64,000 nt of DNA, taken from contig NZ_CP154625.1 in the NCBI RefSeq assembly GCF_051148895.1, positions 930,001-994,000 on the forward strand, given 5' to 3'. Positions within the stretch are counted from its first letter, which is position 1; each line of letters starts with the position of its first letter. Made by a program: the position numbers and the translations under genes. Source of the stretch: Terrisporobacter vanillatitrophus. Lineage in GTDB: Bacteria; Bacillota; Clostridia; Peptostreptococcales; Peptostreptococcaceae. The notes under the pieces are model-generated. The model was not told the DNA's origin. It did not search any database and saw only the letters and a program-made list of their open reading frames with translations. This document shows, one piece after another, positions 9,222 to 19,100 of this stretch.

Positions 9222-10415
9222 ATGAAAAAAGATATATTATTCGTAATTGATTCATTACATTGTGCTGGCGCAGAAAAAAGTTTAATATCATTGTTGTCTT
9301 TAATAGATTATTCACAGTATAATGTAGACCTTCAATTATTTGGTTATGGTGGTATATTAGAAAGTCTAATACCAAAAGAAGTTAATTTATTAGAACCGCT
9401 AAAATATACTAAGTTTACTGAAATGTCACTAAAAAAAGGTATAATTCACTCTATTAAAAATTTGGATTTTAAACCTTTATCATCTAGAATTCACTATTCA
9501 ATTAGAATACGTAAAGGAAAATATACACATTCTCAGATAGCTCGAATTTATTGGCAAAATGTTTCAAAATCTATTAAAAATAATTCAAAAAAATATAACA
9601 TAGCAATAAGTTATGCTCAAGGTATATCTACATTTTATGTTGCAGAAAAAGTAAATGCAGAGAATAAATTTACTTGGGTTAATACAAGTTATTATTTGTT
9701 AGAAGAAGATAAAATATTTCAAAAAAGGTTTTATGATAAGTACAAAAAAATTGTGGCAGTTTCTAATTCAGCAAAGGATATATTTATAAGTACATTTCCT
9801 GATTATAAAAATAAGGTGGAAGTTATATATGATATAAATAACTATCAATTAATATATAATATGTCGTTATTAAGTGATGGATATACAGATTCGTTTGAAG
9901 GCTTAAGAATATTAACCATAGGTAGATTAGCTAAAGGTAAAAGATATGATATAGCAGTACAGGCATGCAAAATACTTAAAGATAAGGGAATTAAGTTTAG
10001 ATGGTATGTGTTAGGTGAAGGAAGCCTGAAAGAAGAAATTAAAAAAAGTATTGAAGTAAATGACTTAGTAGAAGAATTTGTTTTATTAGGAGTAAAGGCA
10101 AATCCATATCCATATATAAAAGATTGTGATATATATGTTCAGACATCTCAGTTTGAAGGATTTGGACTTGCTATAGCAGAGGCTAGAATGCTTAATAAAC
10201 CAGTAGTTACAACGAGGTTTGATGCTGTTTATAATCAGATGATAGATGGTAAAAATGGTATAGTTGTAGATATTAATAGTATAGCTGTATCTAAGGGGAT
10301 TGAAAAAATAATTACTGATATAGAGCTAAGGAATTCAATAAGTGATTATTTAAAATCAGAGAAAAAAGGGAATGTAGAAGAAATTGATAAATTTTATAGT
10401 CTGATAAAACAATAA
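9222..10415 (+). CDS. GT4 glycosyltransferase, paralogue family member 2
   Basis: A 397-residue GT-B enzyme. A TTG at 9219 abuts the ATG at 9222; GGGGGTGATAG favours 9222. It has CAGAEKSLISLL at the N-terminus, NPYPYIKDCDIY, and EGFGLAIAE in the donor domain. It is closely similar in organisation to the genes at 5857, 10434 and 11650. Confidence 0.87.
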   Translation: MKKDILFVIDSLHCAGAEKSLISLLSLIDYSQYNVDLQLFGYGGILESLIPKEVNLLEPLKYTKFTEMSLKKGIIHSIKNLDFKPLSSRIHYSIRIRKGKYTHSQIARIYWQNVSKSIKNNSKKYNIAISYAQGISTFYVAEKVNAENKFTWVNTSYYLLEEDKIFQKRFYDKYKKIVAVSNSAKDIFISTFPDYKNKVEVIYDINNYQLIYNMSLLSDGYTDSFEGLRILTIGRLAKGKRYDIAVQACKILKDKGIKFRWYVLGEGSLKEEIKKSIEVNDLVEEFVLLGVKANPYPYIKDCDIYVQTSQFEGFGLAIAEARMLNKPVVTTRFDAVYNQMIDGKNGIVVDINSIAVSKGIEKIITDIELRNSISDYLKSEKKGNVEEIDKFYSLIKQ

Positions 10416-10433
10416 ATTTGAGAGAGTAGAATT

Positions 10434-11678
10434 ATGAAGAAAAAAATATTATTTATGCTTATAGATATGAATATAGGTGGAACAGAAAAAGCATTACTGA
10501 ACATGCTAGAAGAGATAAATAGTGAAAAATATGATGTTACATTGTTGATGTTAGAAGAAAATGGTGATTTTTTAGAAAATATACCGAATTGGGTTGAAGT
10601 TAGATATGTAGATGATTATGAAAAAATGAAAATAATAATGGAATATCCATTGCATAGATCAGCTTTAAAATTTTTATTAAAAGGACAAGTCTCAAAGTCT
10701 ACAAATATGATTAAACAATATATAGAGTACAAAAAAAATAACGAGATGTCTTCATTATATAAATTTTTATTAGAAGACTCACCTATCCTAGATACAGAAT
10801 ATGATATGGCAGTAGCATATGCAGGTCCAATGGATTTTATTAGTTATTTTATTATAAATAAAGTAAAGGCTAAGAAAAAAGTTCAATGGGTTCATTTTGA
10901 TGTTACTAAGTGTGGATTTAATAGGAAATTTGCAACTAAGTGGTATCAAAAATTTGATAAAGTATTTGTAGTATCAAAAGAAGGGAAAGAAAAACTAGAT
11001 GAACTAGTACCATGTATAAAAAATAAAACAGAAATTTTTTATAATATAATATCAAAGAATATAATAGATAAAATGTCACATGATGGTAGTGGGTTTGAAG
11101 ATGATTTTAATGGGAGTAGAATATTAACTGTTGGACGATTAGCATGGGAAAAGGGTCAAGATATAACTATACCTGTATTGGCTAGACTTAAATCAGACGG
11201 TTACAAAGTAAGATGGTATTGTATAGGTGATGGAGGACTAAGAGAAAAGTGTCAAAAATTAATAAAAAAATATAAGTTAGAGAATGATTATATTTTACTG
11301 GGAACAAAGTCAAATCCATATCCATATATGAAAAATTGTGATATATATGTTCAACCATCACTACACGAAGGATACTGTATAACTTTAGCAGAAGCTAGAT
11401 GCTTTAATAATCCAATAGTAGCAACAAATTTTACGGGCGTGAATGAGCAACTTATAGAAACTGGATGTGGGTTAGTAGCGGATATTAGCGAAGATAGTAT
11501 ATATAAAAATATTAAACTAGTACTAGAAAACTTAGAATTAAGTAATGAAATCAAATTAAAGTTGAAAAAATCTAAAGTGGATTTATCAGAAGAAATAAAT
11601 AAGCTATATAGAATAATAGAAGTAGATGAAAGAGATATGGTGGTGAACAATGAAAAAAATATTATTTATGATAACTAG
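10434..11678 (+). CDS. GT4 glycosyltransferase, paralogue family member 3
   Basis: A 414-residue GT-B enzyme with IGGTEKALLNML, VQWVHFDVTK, VGRLAWEKGQD, NPYPYMKNCDIY and EGYCITLAE. It is most similar to the following gene (shared VHFD, WEKGQD/VEKGQD and EGYC.TLAE segments), as expected for adjacent duplicates. The 3' end overlaps the next start by 29 bases. Confidence 0.87.
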   Translation: MKKKILFMLIDMNIGGTEKALLNMLEEINSEKYDVTLLMLEENGDFLENIPNWVEVRYVDDYEKMKIIMEYPLHRSALKFLLKGQVSKSTNMIKQYIEYKKNNEMSSLYKFLLEDSPILDTEYDMAVAYAGPMDFISYFIINKVKAKKKVQWVHFDVTKCGFNRKFATKWYQKFDKVFVVSKEGKEKLDELVPCIKNKTEIFYNIISKNIIDKMSHDGSGFEDDFNGSRILTVGRLAWEKGQDITIPVLARLKSDGYKVRWYCIGDGGLREKCQKLIKKYKLENDYILLGTKSNPYPYMKNCDIYVQPSLHEGYCITLAEARCFNNPIVATNFTGVNEQLIETGCGLVADISEDSIYKNIKLVLENLELSNEIKLKLKKSKVDLSEEINKLYRIIEVDERDMVVNNEKNIIYDN

Positions 11679-12837
11679 TATGAATATAGGTGGAGTAGAA
11701 AAATCACTTCTTTCATTATTATCATGTATACCGAAGGACAGGTATGAAATAACTCTTTTATTATTGGATAAAAGTGGAGGATTTTTAGAATATGTACCAT
11801 CTTATATTAAGATTGAAGAAGCACAATGGTTTGAAACGGTTAAATCAATTACTATGGACTCACCATATAAGATAGTAGAATCATTCCTTAGAAAAAAACA
11901 ATATTTAAATATAGTGAAATTTATAGTTTGCTATTTAATAGATAAGTATTTTGATAATAGATATATATATTATGAAAATGCAATGAAAAATGTTTTACAA
12001 AATGGAACTAAATATGATGTCGCAATATCTTATCAGGGACCTACAGATATAATTGATTACTACATAGCTAATAAAGTAAAGGCTGATAAGAAAATATCTT
12101 GGGTGCATTTTGATGTTTCTAAGCATAGTTTTAATAAGAAACTGTATAAAAAATTATATGAAAAATACGATAAGATATTTGTAGTTTCAAATCAAGGGAA
12201 GAATAAATTAATTGATGTAATACCGGGGATTAAAGAAAAAACAGATGTATTTCTAAATATCATATCTAAAAATTTAATTAAAGAAATGGCTAAAGATAAT
12301 ATTAAATTAGATGATAATTATAATGGTACTAAGATAGTTACAGTTGGAAGATTATCAGTAGAAAAAGGACAAGACTTAGCTATAGAAACATTGAAAAAAT
12401 TAAGGCAAGAAAGATTTGATGTTAGGTGGTATTGTGTAGGTGATGGAAATAGTAGATTAGATTATGAAAAATTAATTAAAACCTATAATTTGGAGGAGCA
12501 ATTTATTTTAATGGGAGCTAAGACCAATCCATATCCGTATATTGAGGATGCAGATATATATGTTCAGACATCTAGACATGAAGGTTATTGTTTAACATTG
12601 GCAGAAGCTAAATGTTTAAATAAACCTATAGTGACAACTAATTTTATAGGAGCATATGAACAAATAGAAAATGGATACAATGGTTTGATTAGTGATTGTA
12701 GTGAAGATAGTTTATATGAAAATATAAAAATCTTAATTGAAGATAAACATAAGAGCGAGATATTTGTAAATAACTTGTTAAGTGATGAATTAGATACAGT
12801 TAAAGAAATTAATAAATTATTTGATTATATAGGATAA
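11650..12837 (+). CDS. GT4 glycosyltransferase, paralogue family member 4
   Basis: A 395-residue GT-B enzyme with IGGVEKSLLSLL, ISWVHFDVSK, VGRLSVEKGQD, NPYPYIEDADIY and EGYCLTLAE. It starts inside the preceding gene behind GGTGGTG, implying coupled translation. It is the nearest paralogue of the gene at 10434. Confidence 0.87.
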   Translation: MKKILFMITSMNIGGVEKSLLSLLSCIPKDRYEITLLLLDKSGGFLEYVPSYIKIEEAQWFETVKSITMDSPYKIVESFLRKKQYLNIVKFIVCYLIDKYFDNRYIYYENAMKNVLQNGTKYDVAISYQGPTDIIDYYIANKVKADKKISWVHFDVSKHSFNKKLYKKLYEKYDKIFVVSNQGKNKLIDVIPGIKEKTDVFLNIISKNLIKEMAKDNIKLDDNYNGTKIVTVGRLSVEKGQDLAIETLKKLRQERFDVRWYCVGDGNSRLDYEKLIKTYNLEEQFILMGAKTNPYPYIEDADIYVQTSRHEGYCLTLAEAKCLNKPIVTTNFIGAYEQIENGYNGLISDCSEDSLYENIKILIEDKHKSEIFVNNLLSDELDTVKEINKLFDYIG

Positions 12838-12855
12838 AAGGTGGGGGAGTGTAGT

Positions 12856-13848
12856 ATGAATCCTAAAATAAGTATTATTGTACCTGTATATAAGGTGGAA
12901 ACATATTTAAATAAATGTATAGATTCTATATTAGAGCAAACGTTTAAAGATTTTGAATTAATATTAGTTGATGATGGATCGCCAGATCGATGTGGTAATA
13001 TATGTGATGAATATGCTAAGAGAGATGATAGAATAGTAGTAATTCATAAAGATAATGGAGGAATATCAAGTGCAAGAAATGTAGGCTTAGATATTGCAAG
13101 AGGTGATTATATAGGATTTGTTGATAGTGATGATTGGATAGACTTAAATATGTACAAGATATTATTTGATAATATTAAAATTAAAAATGGAGATATGTGT
13201 GTTTGTGACTATAAAAAAGTATATTCGGATAATAGCCTAAATATAATAGAGGAATCAAATGAGCATATATGTGAAACGTTATCAAAGATTGAGGCATTAA
13301 AGAAAATTTACTCAAATAAAAGTACACAGTTTATAGTTGTATGGAATAAATTATTTAAGAAGACATTATTTGATAACCTAAAGTTTGAAATGAATAGAAT
13401 ATATGAAGATGCATTTATAATAAATGAACTTATATATAAATCAAAAAAGGTAATTTATTTGAATAATAAGTTATATAACTATAGACAAAGAGAAGGTAGT
13501 ATTATGAATTCTAGTTGTAATATAAAAGAATTAGATTCAGTGTATGCGTTATCAGAAAGAGTGAAGTTTTTCTACAAATTAGGAGATAAATATTTAATAA
13601 ATAAATCAGAAGTATATTATATAGAGGCATTGCTAAATAGTTATCGACAATTAGAATTATTGAAAGAACAAAATTTTGAAAAAAATAAACTGATTAAAGA
13701 TTTTAAGAAGACAATAAAAATTTACAGTATTTTAAATAATAAGTATTTTAATACAAAAGAAAAAATAATTATATCATTGATGAAATATGCTACAAATATT
13801 TATGAAAATTATGAAAAAGTGGAGAGAAATAAAAGTTATGAATCCTAA
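12856..13848 (+). CDS. GT2 glycosyltransferase, tandem copy A
   Basis: A 330-residue GT-A family 2 enzyme. A GTG at 12841 lies in the GTGGGGGAG ribosome-binding site itself, so the ATG at 12856 is chosen. It contains ISIIVPVYKVE, VDDGSPDRCG and FVDSDDWI. The first ~110 residues are nearly identical to the next gene, while the acceptor-binding C-terminal halves differ, consistent with duplication followed by divergence of specificity. Confidence 0.87.
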   Translation: MNPKISIIVPVYKVETYLNKCIDSILEQTFKDFELILVDDGSPDRCGNICDEYAKRDDRIVVIHKDNGGISSARNVGLDIARGDYIGFVDSDDWIDLNMYKILFDNIKIKNGDMCVCDYKKVYSDNSLNIIEESNEHICETLSKIEALKKIYSNKSTQFIVVWNKLFKKTLFDNLKFEMNRIYEDAFIINELIYKSKKVIYLNNKLYNYRQREGSIMNSSCNIKELDSVYALSERVKFFYKLGDKYLINKSEVYYIEALLNSYRQLELLKEQNFEKNKLIKDFKKTIKIYSILNNKYFNTKEKIIISLMKYATNIYENYEKVERNKSYES

Positions 13849-14797
13849 AATAAGTATTATTGTGCCTGTATATAAGGTTGAAAAATATATATATAAATGT
13901 ATAGATTCTATATTGGCACAAACGTTCAAAGATTTTGAATTGATATTAGTTAATGATGGATCACCGGACAGGTGTGGTGATATATGTGAGGAGTATGCTA
14001 GGAAAGACGATAGAATAGTTGTAATTCATAAAGACAATGGGGGACAAGCATCTGCACGAAATAAAGGAATTGATATTGCAAGAGGTTACTATATAGGATT
14101 TGTAGATAGTGATGATTGGATAGAGCCAGATATGTATGAGATACTATATAATATTTGTAATAATCATAATTGTGAAATAGCAAATTGTTCAAGTGTTATT
14201 CATTTTAAAAATAGAAAACAAGTAAATGGAGGTCATCCTTTAACTATACATACTAAAGAAGAAGCTATGAAAACTATGTTGGAAGGTAAATTATATGATG
14301 AGGTAGTATGGACAAAATTAATAAAAAGAGATTTGGTTAAAGGAGTCAGATTTTCACAAGGTATAATGTATGAAGATACAGATTTTACATATAAAGTAAT
14401 TGATAAAGCAAAGGCTGTAGGGTGCGTAGGAGAAGCAAAGTATAATTATATAAAAAGAGATGATAGTACCATGGATAGAGCAATAAAAAATATATCTATA
14501 GATGGTATAATAGTATACGATAAAATGTATAAGTTTATGGAGATGAAATATCCTAAATTATTAGATTTAGTTTCGTTAAAGTTAGTTAATAGTTGTATGT
14601 CAGCATTAAATCTTATTTCACAAAATAATCAATTTAATTCCCATAAGGAAAAATATTATGAAGTGAGTAATATATTAAAAAAATATTATAAAAGGGCTAT
14701 AAGAATAAAAGAATATCCATATACGGTTAAAATATTACTAACACTACATAGAATACATCCGATTATGTATAAGATAGTTATAAATAAAGTTGGATAG
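13838..14797 (+). CDS. GT2 glycosyltransferase, tandem copy B
   Basis: A 319-residue GT-A family 2 enzyme with ISIIVPVYKVE, VNDGSPDRCG and FVDSDDWI. An earlier ATG exists at 13787, but homology with copy A begins exactly at MNPKISI (13838), preceded by GTGGAGAG. The gene overlaps copy A by 11 bases. The C-terminal half is unlike that of copy A, so the two probably use different acceptors. Confidence 0.87.
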   Translation: MNPKISIIVPVYKVEKYIYKCIDSILAQTFKDFELILVNDGSPDRCGDICEEYARKDDRIVVIHKDNGGQASARNKGIDIARGYYIGFVDSDDWIEPDMYEILYNICNNHNCEIANCSSVIHFKNRKQVNGGHPLTIHTKEEAMKTMLEGKLYDEVVWTKLIKRDLVKGVRFSQGIMYEDTDFTYKVIDKAKAVGCVGEAKYNYIKRDDSTMDRAIKNISIDGIIVYDKMYKFMEMKYPKLLDLVSLKLVNSCMSALNLISQNNQFNSHKEKYYEVSNILKKYYKRAIRIKEYPYTVKILLTLHRIHPIMYKIVINKVG

Positions 14798-14810
14798 GTG
14801 GGAAAATAAA

Positions 14811-15704
14811 ATGAAAAAGGTACTATTAAAAATATATTATAAGTTACTGGTTATTAAAAATATGTTTATTGGATTTTATAATAAAAATATAGTGTCAAAA
14901 AGATATCCTCTGGTAAAAGGTACTGATGAGACATTAGAAAAAATTATTAATGAAGAAATATCTATGAGTCGTTATGGAGATGGAGAACTCTCGCTTATTA
15001 AAGGAGAAAATTTAAAGTTTCAATCATATAATGAAGAACTAGCCAAAAGATTAAGAGAAATATTACATAGTAATAAAGAAAATCACATTGTTTGTTTACC
15101 AAATATATTTGAAGGCCTAGATGAATATACAGATACTTCTAAGCTATATTGGATTAAGTACTTAAACTTAAATAGACACAAAATATATAAAATAATAGAT
15201 ATGAAAAAAATATATTATAATACTCAAGTTACTAGATTATATATAGATATTAAGGATAAATACTTGGTAAAAGAACGTTTTAAGAAAGTTAAATCAATAT
15301 GGAAAAACAAAGAAGTTTTAATTATAGAGGGAGAAAAAAGTAGATTAGGCATAGGCAATGATTTGTTTGAAGACTCTAAAACAATAGAAAGAATAATTTG
15401 TCCATCAATAAATGCTTATGATAAATATGATGACATATTAAAATTAGCGATAGAAAAAGGAAGAAATAAAATTATACTGATAGCACTTGGACCAACAGCT
15501 ACAGTATTAGCTTATGATTTAAATAAATTAGGATACCATGCATTAGATATAGGTCATATAGATATTGAGTATGAGTGGTTTTTGAATGGATCTATAGAAA
15601 AAAAACCAGTAAAACATAAATATATAGGAGAGATTGATGGTGGAGATATAGTTGAAGATTTAAATGATAAGAAATATGTTAGTGAAATTATATGTAATGT
15701 ATAA
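14811..15704 (+). CDS. GT-D fold glycosyltransferase (DUF1792-like)
   Basis: A 297-residue protein with SRYGDGELSLI (about residues 54-64), matching the RYGDGE signature of the GT-D/DUF1792 domain described for a streptococcal glucosyltransferase acting on glycosylated adhesins. It also has VLIIEGEKSRLG and IALGPTATVLAYDL, as in that family. ATG 14811 is chosen over TTG 14790 because AGGTGGG precedes it. In this locus it more likely modifies the polysaccharide repeat unit than a protein, but both are possible. Confidence 0.78.
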   Translation: MKKVLLKIYYKLLVIKNMFIGFYNKNIVSKRYPLVKGTDETLEKIINEEISMSRYGDGELSLIKGENLKFQSYNEELAKRLREILHSNKENHIVCLPNIFEGLDEYTDTSKLYWIKYLNLNRHKIYKIIDMKKIYYNTQVTRLYIDIKDKYLVKERFKKVKSIWKNKEVLIIEGEKSRLGIGNDLFEDSKTIERIICPSINAYDKYDDILKLAIEKGRNKIILIALGPTATVLAYDLNKLGYHALDIGHIDIEYEWFLNGSIEKKPVKHKYIGEIDGGDIVEDLNDKKYVSEIICNV

Positions 15705-15729
15705 CGAGCTATTAAAAAGAGAGGTAAAT

Positions 15730-17265
15730 ATGAGAACTGAGAATGCAATTAAAAATATATCAATTAGTATATTTTCTCAAGTGGTGATAATACTCTTGGG
15801 TTTTTTATCTAGAAAAGTATTTATTGATAGCTTAGGAACAGCATATTTAGGAGTAAATGGATTATTAACAAATGTATTATCTATGATGGTACTAATAGAA
15901 GGTGGTATAGGCATTAGTATTACATATAATCTGTATAAGCCACTAGCAGAAAATGATCAACCAAAGATAATATCTTTGGTACAATTATATAAAAAAGTTT
16001 ATGGAATTTTAGCATTAATAATATTTATTTTAAGTATCATAATATATCCTATGATTGGAAGATTTGCAAAGGGAGTAGATAGCATATCAAATCTTACATT
16101 AGTATACTTTATATTTGTAGCAAAAAATATGGTTTCATATATTACAGCATATAAGTGGGCGTTAATAAATGCAGATCAAAAAGGATATGTACTATCAACG
16201 GCAAATCTTGTATTTCAAGTGATAACAACTATTGCTAAGATAATTATATTGTATATGACATCAAACTATATTATTTATTTATTAGTAGAGTTAGGAATTT
16301 ATTTAGTACAAGTATTATTTAATGGAAGTATTGTAAATAAGAGATATCCATATATAAAAACAAAGCAAAAATATAGTTTGGATAATGATGTGAAAGATAA
16401 TATAGTAACCAATGTAAAGGCTATGTTTTTACATAATATAGGTGGATATTGTGTTGCTGGAACAGATAATATATTACTTTCTTATATTAATATAACTATA
16501 GTTGGTCTATATTCTAACTATACTATGATAACAGGTCAGTTGACGGCTTTAATATCACCAATACTGGGAGGTATAAGTGCTGGAGTAGGGAACTTAATAG
16601 CGACGGAGAATAATACAAAAACATACTCAGTATTTCAAGTTGCTTATTTAGTGAATTTTTGGATATATTCTTTATGTATTATTTTTCTATATAATTTGCT
16701 AGAACCATTTATAACATGGTGGTTAAAAGATGGATTACTTTTAGGCAAGGGGACTTTTTTGGTTATATTATTAAATCTATATATTAGCGGAATGAGGTCA
16801 ACAGTTATAACGTTTAAAAGTAATGCAGGATTATTTGTTCAAGATAAGTATGCTCCTGTTATTGAAGGAATACTAAATTTGATGATATCTATAATACTGA
16901 TGAAAAGGTTTGGTATGATAGGAGTATTTATAGGTACTACCATAAGTACTTTAATAGTTCCATTTTGGAATCAACCAAGAATATTATTTAAATATGGGTT
17001 TGAGGTAAGTGTGTGGGAGTACTTTAGAAAATATTTATATTATGTAGTATTAACTGTATTAGTTGGGGTGTTGACTACGAGTATATGTAATTTGGTTGTA
17101 GTTAGTAATTTGTTTTTATCTTTAGTTATAAAAGGTCTAATTTGCGTAGGGGTTATAAATTTATGCTATATAGTGATTTTCTTTAGAACTGAAGAATTTA
17201 AGTACTTACTAAACATAATAAAACCGATGGCTGCTAAGATGAAAAATAAACTAGCTATAAATTAG
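15730..17265 (+). CDS. Wzx-type polysaccharide flippase
   Basis: A 511-residue polytopic protein (about 12-14 hydrophobic helices) of the MOP/MATE-like polysaccharide export family. Typical features are the N-terminal ISIFSQVVIILLGFLSRKVF and GTAYLGVNGLLTNVLSM. It should translocate the lipid-linked repeat unit across the membrane for the EpsG-like polymerase. The ATG at 15730 follows AGAGAGGT; an upstream in-frame ATG (15664) lies inside the previous gene and lacks a site. Confidence 0.87.
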   Translation: MRTENAIKNISISIFSQVVIILLGFLSRKVFIDSLGTAYLGVNGLLTNVLSMMVLIEGGIGISITYNLYKPLAENDQPKIISLVQLYKKVYGILALIIFILSIIIYPMIGRFAKGVDSISNLTLVYFIFVAKNMVSYITAYKWALINADQKGYVLSTANLVFQVITTIAKIIILYMTSNYIIYLLVELGIYLVQVLFNGSIVNKRYPYIKTKQKYSLDNDVKDNIVTNVKAMFLHNIGGYCVAGTDNILLSYINITIVGLYSNYTMITGQLTALISPILGGISAGVGNLIATENNTKTYSVFQVAYLVNFWIYSLCIIFLYNLLEPFITWWLKDGLLLGKGTFLVILLNLYISGMRSTVITFKSNAGLFVQDKYAPVIEGILNLMISIILMKRFGMIGVFIGTTISTLIVPFWNQPRILFKYGFEVSVWEYFRKYLYYVVLTVLVGVLTTSICNLVVVSNLFLSLVIKGLICVGVINLCYIVIFFRTEEFKYLLNIIKPMAAKMKNKLAIN

Positions 17266-17287
17266 TTAAAGTATAGGATGGGGAGAT

Positions 17288-18329
17288 ATGATAAGATCAC
17301 TACAAGGTTTTAGAGCATTAGGAATGATATCTATATTTTTATTCCACTCGGGTTTGTTATTAAAAGGAACATTTCCAATAACATTTTTCTTTATGTTATC
17401 AGGATTTGTTTTATACTATTCTTACAGTAATCGGATTAAATCAATGAGTATAAATGACGATATAGTATGGGTAATAAATCGGATGAAAAGGATGTATCCA
17501 ATACATTTAATTACATATGTTATGAGTGTAATTATAAGATGGGAATGGATATGCAAATTTGAAATAATAGAACTCATTAGTAAAGCATTTTGGAATCTTT
17601 CTCTATTGCAAAGTTATTACAAAATCAAACATTTCCATTCAATGGATTATCATGGTTTTTATCTACATTGTTTTTATTATATATAGTGGCAGTTCCGCTT
17701 ATAATATCAATAAAAAATATAAAGAGCACAAAATCATTATACTTTATATTATTAATATTAATGTTACAAAATATAATAGTTTTTATTAATAACAGTAAAA
17801 ATTATGAGTTAAACCTATACACTAGTACATTTTTCAGAATATTTGACTTTATAATAGGTATGCTATTAGCTAAGAAATTTATGGGGGTAATAAATGTGAA
17901 AAAGACTATAAAAAATATAATGTATATGAATTTATAATTGTAGGTATATTTGGCATAATGTATTTAATTACCTTGTTTAGTAATTTTGAATTTGAATATG
18001 CATTAAGTTATTATTCACCTATATTTGCATTAGGAATATATATAATGGCATGTGAGAAAGGTAAAATATCTAAAATATTATCCAATGATATACTACAAAA
18101 AATAGCTGTATTTAGTTTTGAATTTTATATGGTACATGAATTAATATTAATTATATTTAGACGTGTATTTAAGGATTTAACATATCATTGGTTAATAAAA
18201 AATATAATTATATCTATTCCTGCACTGATAATATCTATTTTAATAGCAATAGTATTAAATAGATATATAACTAAGAATGTAGTATGTAAGTCAATTAGTA
18301 ATAGAGAAAAAGTATATATAGAAATCTAA
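17288..18329 (+). pseudogene. Acyltransferase-3 family protein, broken by two frameshifts
   Basis: Three consecutive frames encode one acyltransferase-3 (OafA/WecH type) membrane protein. Frame 1 (17288 to about 17620) holds the start RSLQGFRALGMISIFLFHSG and the helix ending NLSLLQSY. Frame 2 (about 17620-17900) continues with NQTFPFNGLSWFLSTLF. Frame 3 (about 17905-18329) continues KKYNVYEFIIVGIFG through FEFYMVHELI. Both shifts fall at or near short A runs (about 17620 and about 17909). It would have O-acetylated the polymer. Sequencing error in homopolymers is an alternative to true decay. Confidence 0.8.
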
Positions 18330-18460
18330 TATAAATATTTGTATGGTGAGTTTTGCTTGTATCTAGTTGTTATATTTAATAAACTTTATATATAATTAAA
18401 TTATAAGAAGGATAGACTTAAAGATGCTAGATAACTATAAGAGGGTAGAAAATTTAGTTG

Positions 18461-19075
18461 ATGAAAAATAAAGATAATAGATTACAATACATAGATATGA
18501 CAAAAGGGTTTAGTATATTATTAGTAATTTTAGGTCATGCATATCCTGTTAATGACATAAGAATACGGTTACATTCCTTTCATATGCCACTATTTTTTAT
18601 TATATCAGGGTGTTTATTTTATTACAGTGAAGGACTTAATAAGTCTATTAGAAATTTATTTAAATCTAGAATTAAAGTTTTACTAAGACCTTATATTATT
18701 TTTAATATTGTTTTTATTTTTATTAACTATGTACTGTCTAGTTTCACGGTAGATTCATTAGTAAATGATATAAATACAGTAATTAGATTAAATGGATTAG
18801 TTGCATTATGTTTTTTACTAGCACTGTTCATAATCGAATTAATCTTTGTAATAATAAATAAAATATTTAAAAGTAATAAATTGATTGTCTTATTTATAGT
18901 ATTTTTATTTACAATATCAATATAAGTAGCTAAAAGTTATTTAAAATATATTGTGATATTAAAAAGTTTTATAGGACTTGGATTTTTTGCTATAGGTTAT
19001 TATGGATTTAAGTATATTAAAGAATTAGAACTAAGATGGAGTGGTTTAATTATTTCTATACTAGGCTATGATTAA
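18461..19075 (+). pseudogene. Acyltransferase-3 fragment with in-frame stop
   Basis: The ATG at 18461 (TTG 18458 is adjacent) opens a typical acyltransferase-3 start, RLQYIDMTKGFSILLVILGH, with the catalytic-type histidine and FHMPLFFIISG. The frame hits TAA at 18923-18925 but continues in the same frame with SYLKYIVILKSFIGLGFFAIGY to a stop at 19073, i.e. a single nonsense codon. Even read through it has about 205 residues against roughly 330-350 for the family, so the C-terminal half is also missing. It is a decayed gene next to another decayed acyltransferase. Confidence 0.75.
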
Positions 19076-19095
19076 AAATTATCATAGCCTAATTT
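19063..19095. terminator. Bidirectional terminator
   Basis: AGGCTATGAT (19063-19072) and ATCATAGCCT (19081-19090) form a perfect 10-bp stem with an 8-nt loop and AT-rich flanks. It sits between the convergent polysaccharide locus and the large minus-strand gene. Confidence 0.75.
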
Positions 19096-19100
19096 TAAAC

